Source: an uncultured Duganella sp. (GTDB lineage: Bacteria; Pseudomonadota; Gammaproteobacteria; Burkholderiales; Burkholderiaceae). From it: a DNA stretch of 28,623 nt. This document shows, in pieces, positions 1 to 7,362 of the stretch (position 1 is the stretch's first letter; each line of letters starts with the position of its first letter). The stretch is taken from contig CAMLSG010000053.1 in the NCBI GenBank assembly GCA_946482635.1, positions 1-28,623 on the forward strand, written 5' to 3'. Under the pieces are notes generated by a model. The model was given only the letters and a program-made list of their open reading frames with translations. It searched no databases and was not told where the DNA came from. A program made the position numbers and the translations under genes.

Positions 1-2
1 CG

Positions 3-248
3 CTGGGCGGCGCCATGCTGGGCTTTTCGATGACCATCGCATCGAGCATCCTGCACACCAACGACTGGCAGCAGTTCCTGGCCTGGGCCCTGGGTGCCAT
101 GGTGGTGCAGGCGCTGGGCTATGCAGTCACGACGCGCTGCCTGAAAATGGCACAAGACCAGATTGAAGCCGACAACAGCGCCTTTGGCGGCCTGCTCGGC
201 ACTATTTCGCTTTCCATTGGCGGCATCAACGCCGCCTGCATTTCCTGA
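3..248 (+). CDS. DUF350 family membrane protein, C-terminal part (5' end outside window)
   Basis: Open frame entering from the left edge; 81 residues are visible before the stop. It has a hydrophobic segment (LAWALGAMVVQALGYAV), a polar stretch, and a terminal helix ending in GTISLSIGGINAACIS, the small-residue helix with an NAAC-type ending typical of DUF350 (YjfL-like) proteins. The family is a small inner-membrane protein of about 130-140 residues with four helices, so roughly the last two helices are present. It lies 11 nt before an SPFH gene on the same strand, in a typical membrane-stress neighbourhood. Its biochemical role is unknown; a membrane partner of the downstream SPFH protein is inferred from position only. 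Confidence 0.8.
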   Translation: MGGAMLGFSMTIASSILHTNDWQQFLAWALGAMVVQALGYAVTTRCLKMAQDQIEADNSAFGGLLGTISLSIGGINAACIS

Positions 249-259
249 GAGGTCACATC

Positions 260-1318
260 ATGGGTATCGGCAGCTTTATCAAGAAGCAGTTTATCGACGT
301 ACTGCAGTGGAACGAGGACACCGAAGGCGTGCTGTCCTGGCGCTACCCAATGCAAGATTTCGAGATCCAGAACGGCGGCGTGCTGATCGTGCGTGAATCG
401 CAAATCGCAGTATTCGTCAACGAAGGCCAGATCGCCGACGTGTTCGGCCCGGGCACCCACAAGCTCACCACGCAAAACCTGCCGCTGCTGACCAACCTGA
501 AGAACTGGGACAAGCTGTTCGACTCCCCGTTCAAGTCGGATGTGTATTTCTTCAGCACCCGCGTGCAGACCGGCCGCAAGTGGGGCACCCCGCAGCCGAT
601 CACGATCCGCGACAAGGATTTCGACATGATCCGCGTGCGCGCCTTCGGCATGTATTCCTACCGCGTGACCGATCCGCGCAAGTTCTTCACCGAATTGAGC
701 GGCACCCGCAACATTTACACCCGCGACGACGTCGAAGACCAGCTGCGCGGCATCCTGCTGGCCTCCATGGCCAACTCGCTGGGCGCCTCCCAGATCGCCT
801 TCCTCGACATGGCGGCCAACCAGGCCCTGATGGCGCAGGAAGTCAAAGGCGGCCTGGCCGACGCGTTTGCGCGCTACGGCATCGGCCTGGATGAATTCAA
901 CGTCGCCAGCGTCAGCCTGCCGGAAGAACTGCAAGCCGCACTGGACGAGCGTATCTCCGCCGGCATGAAGGGCGGCATGAGCGACGCCAAGATGGCCGGC
1001 TTCACCAAGTACCAGGTGGCGCAATCGATCCCGCTGGCTGCCGGCAACGAAGGCGGCCTGGCTGGCATCGGCGCAGGCCTGGGCGCCGGGCTGACCGTCG
1101 GCCAGGTGATGGGCCAGGCCATGGGCCAGGCACTGAATCCGGGTGCAGCACAGGCTCCAGCGCCAGCTGCTGCAGCTCCAGCCGCTCCCGCCGCGCCAGC
1201 GCAGGAATCGATCGAAGACCGCCTCGGCAAGCTGAAAGCCCTGCTGGACAAGGGCCTGATCTCGCCAGCCGACTACGACGCCACCAAGGCTGAACTGCTC
1301 AAAAAACTGATCGGATAA
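260..1318 (+). CDS. SPFH/band-7 protein with C-terminal SHOCT domain (YdjI-like, 'virion core protein' family)
   Basis: 352 residues; ATG preceded by GAGAGG. Residues about 25-250 form an SPFH fold: a short N-terminal membrane-associating segment (GIGSFIKKQFID), then a beta-rich part and the helical arm LPEELQAALDERISAGM. Residues about 265-300 are a Gly/Ala-rich hydrophobic stretch, then an Ala/Pro linker (about 294-316), and the last 36 residues are a SHOCT module (EDRLGKLKALLDKGLISPADY). SPFH proteins organise membrane microdomains. The close relative YdjI of Bacillus subtilis recruits a PspA-type protein to the membrane. The gene sits between a DUF350 gene and a DUF4178 gene in an apparent operon. 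A scaffold for a membrane-damage or stress complex is inferred. Confidence 0.88.
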   Translation: MGIGSFIKKQFIDVLQWNEDTEGVLSWRYPMQDFEIQNGGVLIVRESQIAVFVNEGQIADVFGPGTHKLTTQNLPLLTNLKNWDKLFDSPFKSDVYFFSTRVQTGRKWGTPQPITIRDKDFDMIRVRAFGMYSYRVTDPRKFFTELSGTRNIYTRDDVEDQLRGILLASMANSLGASQIAFLDMAANQALMAQEVKGGLADAFARYGIGLDEFNVASVSLPEELQAALDERISAGMKGGMSDAKMAGFTKYQVAQSIPLAAGNEGGLAGIGAGLGAGLTVGQVMGQAMGQALNPGAAQAPAPAAAAPAAPAAPAQESIEDRLGKLKALLDKGLISPADYDATKAELLKKLIG

Positions 1319-1328
1319 GCCAGGCCGC

Positions 1329-2810
1329 ATGCAAACAGTTTCCTGCCCTAGCTGCGGCGCAGAGGTCAACTTCCGCTCGCACGCCTCCGTCATGGCGGTG
1401 TGCGAGTACTGCAACACGCGCGTACTGAAGGAAGCCGGCGCGGTCAAAGACCTGGGCAAGATTTCCTCCGTGCTGGAGGACTATTCCCCGATCCAGGTCG
1501 GCACCAGCGGCGTGCTGGGCGGCCGCAACTTCAATGTCGTCGGCCGTATCCAGCTGAAGTACGACGCGGGCATGTGGAACGAGTGGTTCATCGTGTTCGA
1601 CGACGCCACCAGCGGCTGGCTGGGCGACGCGTCCGGCCAGTACACGGTGACCACCCTGCGCAAACCCGATGCGCAGCTACCGGCCTTTGAGGACATCCAG
1701 CCTGGCAAGCCCTACCAGTTGGTGGGCGCTCGCTATATGTCGGCCGACGTCAGGACCGCGCAGTGCATCGGCGGCCAGGGCGAACTGCCGTTCAAAGTAG
1801 GCGATGGCTGGGAGGCGAAAGTCGCCGACTTCCGGCGCGCCGATCATTTCATTACCCTCGATTATTCCGACGAGGGACCGCCGCAGATGTTTACCGGCGT
1901 TTCGGTCACGCTGGAAGCCATGCAGGCGCAGTTGCTGCGCGATGTGGAGGAGATCAAGCGCACCAGCGGCCGTTACCGCGGCAAGCTCGATGCGCTGGAC
2001 TGCCCCAACTGCGGCTCCCAGATCAAATACCTGCCCGGCCTGACGGCAAACCTGGTGTGCCAGTCATGCCAGACCGAGATCGATGCCGCGAGCCCGAAGG
2101 CCGAAGTCATCGCCATCGGCCAGCGGCAGGAAAAAGAGTACTTCACGCTCCCACTGGGCGCTTCCGGCAAGCTGGGCAACCAGGACTTTACCGTCATCGG
2201 CGTGATGCGCCGGGCCGACGACGAAGGCAGCGGCTGGACCGAATACCTGTTGTACGGTAGCCGGAACGGCTTCACCTGGCTGGTCGAAACGGCAGACGGC
2301 TGGTCGCGCGCCAACGTCATGGATCAGTGGCCTGACGCCAAGGTACTGGATTCGCAAACGGTCACCTTCGACAAAGCCGACTACAGCAAGCTGTATGACT
2401 ACAACTCTGTCGTCACCTACGCGGCAGGCGCCTTCAATTGGCGCGTGCAGGTGGGCGACCACACCCATGTCTACGAATACAAGCGCCAGCAGGTAACGCT
2501 GGCGGCCGAACTGACGACCACTGAACTTGGCTGGTCGCGCTCCACCCCGGTGGCCTGGGACCAGCTCAAAGCCTGGTTCGGCGACGCCGTCAAAGGCGAG
2601 GAAAAGACCAGCGGCGAGGTTGCACAGGATTTCAGCAAAGGCCGCTACAAGCGTTCAGCCAAGAACTGGATGATTGGCATCCTGGTGCTGAATGCCATTC
2701 CGTTGCTGTTCAATTTCGGCGGCACCATCGGCGTCACCATCCTGGCCTGCCTTTCGCTTTACCTGCCGGCCCTGGTGCTGGACGCAATCGACGACCAAAC
2801 AAAAAAATGA
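1329..2810 (+). CDS. DUF4178 protein with two zinc ribbons and a C-terminal membrane anchor
   Basis: 493 residues with a clear internal duplication: zinc ribbon 1 (C6, C9, C25, C28) followed by a DUF4178 module (about 55-205), then zinc ribbon 2 (C225, C228, C244, C247) followed by a second DUF4178 module (about 270-430). Both modules carry the family pattern of a GxSGxLGxxxFxVxG strand followed by a W-x-E-(W/Y) strand. Residues about 446-485 are hydrophobic (MIGILVLNAIPLLFNFGG...), giving one or two membrane helices at the C terminus. The gene starts 10 nt after the SPFH stop and its TGA overlaps the next ATG (ATGA). DUF4178 proteins recur beside SPFH, DUF350 and polyamine genes. The architecture suggests a cytosolic sensor or adaptor tethered to the membrane, but no enzymatic activity can be read from it. 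Confidence 0.88.
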   Translation: MQTVSCPSCGAEVNFRSHASVMAVCEYCNTRVLKEAGAVKDLGKISSVLEDYSPIQVGTSGVLGGRNFNVVGRIQLKYDAGMWNEWFIVFDDATSGWLGDASGQYTVTTLRKPDAQLPAFEDIQPGKPYQLVGARYMSADVRTAQCIGGQGELPFKVGDGWEAKVADFRRADHFITLDYSDEGPPQMFTGVSVTLEAMQAQLLRDVEEIKRTSGRYRGKLDALDCPNCGSQIKYLPGLTANLVCQSCQTEIDAASPKAEVIAIGQRQEKEYFTLPLGASGKLGNQDFTVIGVMRRADDEGSGWTEYLLYGSRNGFTWLVETADGWSRANVMDQWPDAKVLDSQTVTFDKADYSKLYDYNSVVTYAAGAFNWRVQVGDHTHVYEYKRQQVTLAAELTTTELGWSRSTPVAWDQLKAWFGDAVKGEEKTSGEVAQDFSKGRYKRSAKNWMIGILVLNAIPLLFNFGGTIGVTILACLSLYLPALVLDAIDDQTKK

Positions 2811-2980
2811 ATAAATTCTTCGGCTACGCCCTGGTGGTGAGCATGTTCAGCGTCGGCACCAGCTGGATCAAATTTGTCAGCGGCCCATCTTCGAGCAGCG
2901 GCGGCGGCTATCACGGCAGCAGCTGGTCTTCCAGCTCCGGCAGCTGGGGCAGCGGTGGTGGCGGCGGAGGCCATAAGTGA
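2807..2980 (+). CDS. Ser/Gly-rich membrane miniprotein (57 aa)
   Basis: ATG at 2807 overlaps the DUF4178 stop as ATGA, and its own TGA (2978-2980) overlaps the GTG of the next gene as GTGA. The gene is therefore locked into the operon by translational coupling at both ends, the main argument that it is real. The peptide has an N-terminal hydrophobic helix (FFGYALVVSMFSVGTSWIKF) and then a tail made almost only of Ser, Gly and Trp, with a final poly-Gly run and GHK. Such Ser/Gly tails are seen on small membrane proteins of SPFH/DUF350 operons. It may be a flexible membrane tether; no function is known to me. Confidence 0.75.
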   Translation: MNKFFGYALVVSMFSVGTSWIKFVSGPSSSSGGGYHGSSWSSSSGSWGSGGGGGGHK

Positions 2981-3336
2981 GCATTCACCAACCCAGCGGC
3001 ACGCACCTGCTGGCCGACATGTCCGGCATCGAACCGGGCCTGCTGGCAGACTGCACATGGATTGAGCAATTGCTGCGCGGCGCCGCAGCCGCAGCCGGCG
3101 CACAGGTGCTGCACAGCCACTTCCACAGCTTCGGCACCGGGCTGGGCGTAACCGGCGTGGTGCTGCTGGCGGAGTCCCATATCTCGATCCACACCTGGCC
3201 CGAAAACGGCTTCGCAGCCGCCGACATCTTCATGTGCGGCGCCGCCCAGCCGCACCAGGCGCTGGAGGTGATCGAGGAAGCGCTGCAGCCCGAGTGTTCC
3301 GAAGTCCGCACCGTCGACCGCGAGCCACCGCATTGA
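2977..3336 (+). CDS. S-adenosylmethionine decarboxylase proenzyme (pyruvoyl type, SpeH/SpeD class 1B)
   Basis: 119 residues from a GTG start (2977) that overlaps the preceding stop. The self-processing motif LAESHISIHTWPENG gives E66-S67, the bond cleaved to make the pyruvoyl cofactor on S67. H72 and C87 (DIFMCG) fall exactly where the processing His and the catalytic Cys of the Thermotoga enzyme (S63, H68, C83) would be with a +4 offset. It decarboxylates SAM to decarboxylated SAM, the aminopropyl donor for spermidine. No spermidine synthase is visible; it may lie upstream of the window. The coupling to DUF4178/SPFH genes suggests polyamine supply tied to a membrane-stress response rather than a housekeeping pathway (inference). 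Confidence 0.9.
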   Translation: MSIHQPSGTHLLADMSGIEPGLLADCTWIEQLLRGAAAAAGAQVLHSHFHSFGTGLGVTGVVLLAESHISIHTWPENGFAAADIFMCGAAQPHQALEVIEEALQPECSEVRTVDREPPH

Positions 3337-3396
3337 CTTGCCCCGCCGCCGGTGCGACACTGGCCGCTTTCCCACCCACCTGACAGGAGATTTGCC

Positions 3397-3435
3397 ATGC
3401 GTTCGTTTGATCTTGCCCTCCTGTCGGCTGCCTGA
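3397..3435 (+). pseudogene. 12-codon ORF behind a strong ribosome site; possible remnant of a lipoprotein gene
   Basis: ATG at 3397 has a good Shine-Dalgarno (CAGGAGA) 7 nt upstream but stops after MRSFDLALLSAA. A one-base insertion after the tenth codon would read LLSGC, a lipobox, but that frame also stops within about five codons. It could be a decayed lipoprotein start or a leader peptide before rsgA. Weak evidence. Confidence 0.25.
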
Positions 3436-3455
3436 CCTTCAGCGTTTGAGCTAGA

Positions 3456-3471
3456 GCGCCCGGCCGGGCGC
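3456..3471. terminator. GC-rich palindrome between speD-type gene and rsgA
   Basis: A perfect 16-bp palindrome, GCGCCC-GGCC-GGGCGC, lies between the decarboxylase stop and rsgA. It can form a hairpin on either strand but no T-run follows, so intrinsic termination is uncertain. Confidence 0.3.
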
Positions 3472-3544
3472 CGACATTTCCAGACTACCCCTGCTTGCCA
3501 CGCCGCGCGTGGCTGGCCGTGTTCACCCATGGAAAACGCTCATC

Positions 3545-4558
3545 ATGATCGACTTCGACTACGAAGCATTACGCAGCATCGGACTTAACAACACCATCAT
3601 TTCGCGCTTGGCCGAGGCACCTGCCGGCCGCCTGTACCGCATCACCGAATATCAACGCGACCGCATCAGCCTGCACGACGGCGTGGCCGAAATTCACGCA
3701 CGCGCCCTGCCCCGCCTGCTCGCCGAGACAGCGCTCTGCGTCGGCGACTGGGTGATCGCGCAGCTCAACTCCTTAAACGAGGTGTGGATAAATCACCGTT
3801 TATCCCCAATGAATCAATTCGCCCGCGCCGATTCGCCACCCATCGCGAGCAATATCGATACCGCCTTGCTGGTGATGGGCCTGGATGGCGACTTCAATTT
3901 GCGCCGCATTGAACGCTACCTGGCGCTCGCCGCGGCCGCCGAAGTCACGCCCCTGATCGTCCTCAGCAAACCGGATCTCTGCGCCGACATTGATGGCCGG
4001 GTGGCCGCGCTGACGGAACGGCTGCCGCCGCGCACGCAGTTCCTGCTGGTGAACGGCACCAGCGCGGAATCCATCACGCAGCTGGATCCCTGGCTAGGCC
4101 CCGGACAAACCATCTGCCTGCTTGGTTCTTCCGGCGCCGGCAAGTCAACCTTGACCAACGCCCTGGCTGGAGCAACGCAGGAAACCGGCGGCGTGCGGCG
4201 TACCGACCATCGCGGCCGGCATACGACAACCGCCCGGTCGATGCATTTCTGCCCTTCCGGCACCTGCATCATCGATACGCCGGGCTTGCGCAGCCTGAGC
4301 CCGGAATCCTTGTCGTCGGCCTTCGACGATATCGAATCGCTGGCTGCAGGCTGCCAGTTCCGCGATTGCCGGCACGAGGGCGAACCCGGCTGCGCAGTAC
4401 TGGGCCATGTGGACCCCGACCGCCTGCACAACTTCCACAAGCTGCAACGCGAAGTGCGCCGCAACCGGCAAACTGCGCTGGAACGGATTGCTGAACGGCA
4501 GAAATGGAAGTCGCTGATGAAGTCGGCCGCTGCGCGCAGCCGGCAAAAGCGCAGCTAG
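3545..4558 (+). CDS. rsgA: Ribosome small-subunit-dependent GTPase RsgA
   Basis: 337 residues from ATG 3545; a longer frame from a GTG at 3509 has no family support. It is a circularly permuted GTPase: G4 SKPD at 141-144, then the Walker A loop GSSGAGKS at 194-201, then G3 DTPG at 244-247. The C-terminal zinc site is C270, C275, H277, C283, and the basic tail (RSRQKRS) fits rRNA binding. The N-terminal OB-fold region is about 30-100. RsgA checks late maturation of the 30S subunit at the decoding centre and releases immature factors. The gene ends in CTAG, shared with the convergent VOC gene stop. A pair of inverted DnaA-box-like 9-mers lies in its 5' half. Confidence 0.93.
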   Translation: MIDFDYEALRSIGLNNTIISRLAEAPAGRLYRITEYQRDRISLHDGVAEIHARALPRLLAETALCVGDWVIAQLNSLNEVWINHRLSPMNQFARADSPPIASNIDTALLVMGLDGDFNLRRIERYLALAAAAEVTPLIVLSKPDLCADIDGRVAALTERLPPRTQFLLVNGTSAESITQLDPWLGPGQTICLLGSSGAGKSTLTNALAGATQETGGVRRTDHRGRHTTTARSMHFCPSGTCIIDTPGLRSLSPESLSSAFDDIESLAAGCQFRDCRHEGEPGCAVLGHVDPDRLHNFHKLQREVRRNRQTALERIAERQKWKSLMKSAAARSRQKRS

Positions 4559-4944
4559 CTTAGCTGTACGGTGGCCTCGATGTTGTTACCGTCGAGGTCA
4601 ATAATGAAGGCGCTGTAGAAATTTGCATCGCTGACGCGTGGACCTGGTGGGCCGTTGTCTTCGGCTCCCAGGTCTATCGCCGCATGGTAGAACGCGTTCA
4701 CGGCATCCTGGTTCGGCGCGGAAAATGCCAAATGGATGGGACTGCGCGAAGGCTCATGCCCGTTCTCCCAATAGCTGGGAATCTCCGCGCCTACCCACAG
4801 GAAAGGATGGCCGGTAGCAGAAGCATAAATGGCCCAGTCCAGGTCGGTCACCGCACGCCGAATCCCGAGCGGCGCCAGGCAAGCGTCATAGAGCGCCGCG
4901 CTGCGTACGAAATCCGAAACGACGATACCGAGATGGTGGATCAT
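4555..4944 (-). CDS. VOC family (glyoxalase/bleomycin-resistance fold) protein
   Basis: 129 residues starting MIHHLGIVVSD, with the two beta-alpha-beta-beta-beta halves of a vicinal-oxygen-chelate fold. Likely metal ligands are H4, H71 and E123 (in DLDGNNIEA). The ending FIIDLDGNNIEA is typical of small VOC proteins related to glyoxalase-like hypothetical enzymes. The fold supports metal-dependent chemistry on small molecules, but the substrate cannot be predicted. It is convergent with rsgA, with the two stop codons overlapping in one CTAG, and divergent from the following lipoprotein gene. Confidence 0.85.
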   Translation of the reverse strand: MIHHLGIVVSDFVRSAALYDACLAPLGIRRAVTDLDWAIYASATGHPFLWVGAEIPSYWENGHEPSRSPIHLAFSAPNQDAVNAFYHAAIDLGAEDNGPPGPRVSDANFYSAFIIDLDGNNIEATVQLS

Positions 4945-5061
4945 GGCTGCCTCCCATCGCTACTTTTAGTTTAAGACTAGCACCGCGACTGGGCGGGTGG
5001 CGCACCACTCAGCCAGCCGGTCGGGTAAACTGTCATGACTAAAAACAAGAGGTTTCACACC

Positions 5062-5616
5062 ATGCGCAAAGCCGCGCCACTCGCCCTGCTACTCGCCCTC
5101 GCCGGCTGTGGCGATACCTATACGCCCGCGTCGCTGTACCAGGCCACGTCTCCTGATTGCAGCACGCCGGTCGACGCCGATACCTTTGAACTGCCGCGCG
5201 GTATTACGGTGGCGGCCACCACCGTCCTGCCGCAACCTGCCGAAGGCGGCATGGAAATCGGGGTCAACTACATGCTGCCCCGCACGACCCAGGTGCACTT
5301 TGCCACGGCCCATTTCCAGGTCAGCCAGCCGAAAGGCCCGCTGATTGAAAACGCGACCGTGCTGAGCGTCTACCAGCGCCCGACCAACGGCAAGCCCGAG
5401 ATGGTGGAAATCGTCAACGGCGTGCCCCTGGTCCTGTTTGCCGTCGGCACCAGCGACGATACCCAGTTCCGCTACCGCCTGATCATCAAGGGCAAGATGC
5501 CGAAACGCTTTGACCTGACTCCGCCCGACGTCATCATCGGCGGCAAGCGCTATGTGTCCCGCACCTTCACCTACCGCTGGTTCGAAGACAAGCAAGCCTA
5601 CGGCATGTGCCATTAA
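5062..5616 (+). CDS. Small lipoprotein of unknown function
   Basis: 184 residues from ATG 5062, chosen because AAGAGG lies 9 nt upstream; an ATG at 5035 would add nine polar residues and has no ribosome site. The N terminus MRKAAPLALLLALAGC is a lipoprotein signal with the lipobox ending at C16, so the mature protein should be lipid-anchored. The rest is soluble and beta-rich (for example VLFAVGTSDDTQFRYRLIIKG) with no repeats or membrane helices. I do not recognise a family. It is transcribed alone, divergent from the VOC gene. Confidence 0.75.
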   Translation: MRKAAPLALLLALAGCGDTYTPASLYQATSPDCSTPVDADTFELPRGITVAATTVLPQPAEGGMEIGVNYMLPRTTQVHFATAHFQVSQPKGPLIENATVLSVYQRPTNGKPEMVEIVNGVPLVLFAVGTSDDTQFRYRLIIKGKMPKRFDLTPPDVIIGGKRYVSRTFTYRWFEDKQAYGMCH

Positions 5617-5708
5617 TCCCGTCCGCGCGCACAATTGAAACCGCGCTTGCCGGTCAGTTGTTTCTACGCTGTAATGGCGGTTCGAATGGTTAATCAAAAA
5701 GCAACCAC

Positions 5709-6146
5709 ATGCCGTACCGCCAGCAATCTCTCGATAAGGCAAATTACTCTGCCGCGCTAAACGAATTCGCCAGTTTCGCGGCAGCCCTTGAAACGACATT
5801 GGCTGGACAGGCCGGCGACGTTCAGCGCCAGAGCGAGACACTCAAGTTGTGGGCCGACCAGCGCTGGCAAGAGGTCCAGCTAAGGTACTCGGCCGGTGAA
5901 GACCTACGCGGCCTGGCGCACAGCCTGACCCACGTCATTGAAGCGTATGAACGGTACGTGGCAACGTTCAACTCCATCGAACGCGAAGTCTGGGATCCGC
6001 CATTCAGCCTCCGTCCTTTTGCCGGCTATGCGCAGCATCTGGAAATGTTTGCGGCCCTGGTCCTGTTTCGCCGCGAAGACCTGATCCCGCGCTTTTTTGC
6101 ACTCAACAAGAGCGACGAGTACTACGGCATCGACTCCCCGTTTTAA
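5709..6146 (+). CDS. PoNi-type immunity protein, N-terminal domain (DUF1910-like) cut by in-frame TAA
   Basis: 145 residues carrying the N-terminal half of a PoNe-immunity (PoNi) protein. The segment LRYSAGEDLRGLAHSLTHVI leads into EAYERY, and FAALVLFRREDLIPRFFAL is the second helix pair. The frame stops at TAA (6144-6146), but the same reading frame continues one codon later into the matching C-terminal domain. In the second copy of the unit the aligned residue is Glu, so GAA to TAA is the simplest history. PoNi proteins neutralise PoNe DNase toxins, including type VI and other secreted effectors. No cognate toxin is visible here. It may be expressed as an isolated domain, coupled by reinitiation, or be inactive. 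Confidence 0.7.
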   Translation: MPYRQQSLDKANYSAALNEFASFAAALETTLAGQAGDVQRQSETLKLWADQRWQEVQLRYSAGEDLRGLAHSLTHVIEAYERYVATFNSIEREVWDPPFSLRPFAGYAQHLEMFAALVLFRREDLIPRFFALNKSDEYYGIDSPF

Positions 6147-6149
6147 AAG

Positions 6150-7343
6150 ATGCGGGAGTTCTACCTGCCATACAGGAACTACTTCGGCGATTGCCGATGG
6201 CCGCAATATAAGCCGCTGATTCATGCACTGAAGGGACTCACCTCCGGAGAGCGCAGCCGGCGAATGGCCAAATATGTGAAGGGCTGGCACAAATCGCGGC
6301 AGGAAGAAAGCTCGGCTGCAGATGCTCCGGCGGCAAGCCCCTGGGCCATGTGCGCGGCAGCCTTCACCTACCTGTTCGACATTGACGACAGCAAGTATCG
6401 CAGCGATGCCGCTTACCCGAAAGACCTGGTTGACTATGCGCGCAGCATGCCACGCGCAGCCATTGAACACATCGATATACCGGGCAACGGCATACACGTT
6501 CCGCGCGACCAGGAGTTGAATAGCCTCGACTTTGTGAAAAGGCGCCGCCAGCCATTCCTTCCCGAGCAAAGCTATCTGAACACGCTGGAATGGTTTGCGA
6601 ATGACCTGGTCATGCTGAAGGAGCAGCAGGCGGAACCGGGCGCAAGCCCTCGCGGCGCAGCTTCCGGGCTCGATATGTGGGCGTCCACCCTGTGGGACAT
6701 TTTCGAAATGCGGTATACCGCAGGCGAAGACCAGAGCCAGCTCGCGCTCTATCTGACGCAAGTTGTCGAAGCTTACGAGCGTGCTGACGATGCCGCGGAG
6801 GAGGTTCCCGATGAGGAGTACTACCCGCTGATCATCCTCAACGACCTGATCGACGTCTACATCGAATACCTGAACCTCTTGTCCGCTGCCGTCCTGCTGC
6901 ACAGGGAGGACCTCATCCCGCGCATTTTCGGATTGATCGAAGGAACCGACTTCGACGCGTCGGATGCGGTCATTGAAGACCTGCTTGGATTTTACCTGCC
7001 GGACAGGCCATCGCTGGATGGGTGGCACTGGAAAGCGCACACGCCATTACTGGACGCCATTGACGCAGAAACTCCGGACGAGCGCGCCAAAGGCATGGCG
7101 AAGTATGTTGGCGGCTGGTACAACTCGATGCGGGGCGTTGCGATCTTCTGGAACAAGCATGAGCAGATCAAGCACGACTTTTCGCCGTACAAAGGCTATT
7201 GGGCCATGTGTGCGGCCGCCTTCAGCTACCTGTACGACATCGACGACAGCAGCTACCGCGATAACATGGTCTATCCCAAAGACATGATCGACTACGCACG
7301 CAGCAAGCCGCGCAAAGCCAGGGCGCCTGCAGCGATTTCCTGA
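6150..7343 (+). CDS. PoNi-type immunity protein: C-terminal domain of unit 1 fused to complete unit 2
   Basis: 397 residues from ATG 6150, three bases after the preceding TAA and in the same frame. Residues 1-105 are the DUF1911-like C-terminal half missing from the upstream gene (WAMCAAAFTYLFDIDDSKYR, then YPKDLVDYAR). After a linker (about 105-130), residues about 131-397 form a second full PoNi unit: MRYTAGEDQSQLALYL, HREDLIPRIFGL, MAKYVGGWY, and WAMCAAAFSYLYDIDDSSYR with YPKDMIDYAR. The duplicated blocks match closely, so the original gene (5709-7343) was a two-unit immunity protein of about 544 residues. The full unit 2 could still protect against a PoNe toxin. Confidence 0.75.
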   Translation: MREFYLPYRNYFGDCRWPQYKPLIHALKGLTSGERSRRMAKYVKGWHKSRQEESSAADAPAASPWAMCAAAFTYLFDIDDSKYRSDAAYPKDLVDYARSMPRAAIEHIDIPGNGIHVPRDQELNSLDFVKRRRQPFLPEQSYLNTLEWFANDLVMLKEQQAEPGASPRGAASGLDMWASTLWDIFEMRYTAGEDQSQLALYLTQVVEAYERADDAAEEVPDEEYYPLIILNDLIDVYIEYLNLLSAAVLLHREDLIPRIFGLIEGTDFDASDAVIEDLLGFYLPDRPSLDGWHWKAHTPLLDAIDAETPDERAKGMAKYVGGWYNSMRGVAIFWNKHEQIKHDFSPYKGYWAMCAAAFSYLYDIDDSSYRDNMVYPKDMIDYARSKPRKARAPAAIS

Positions 7344-7362
7344 TTTCCAGTAGGCTCAAACT

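Noticed and set aside
119..1459. Long minus-strand frame opposite the SPFH gene
   Set aside because: Shadow of the SPFH/DUF4178 genes: low-complexity Arg/Gly/Ala-rich translation, no motifs, and the plus-strand frame has clear domains.
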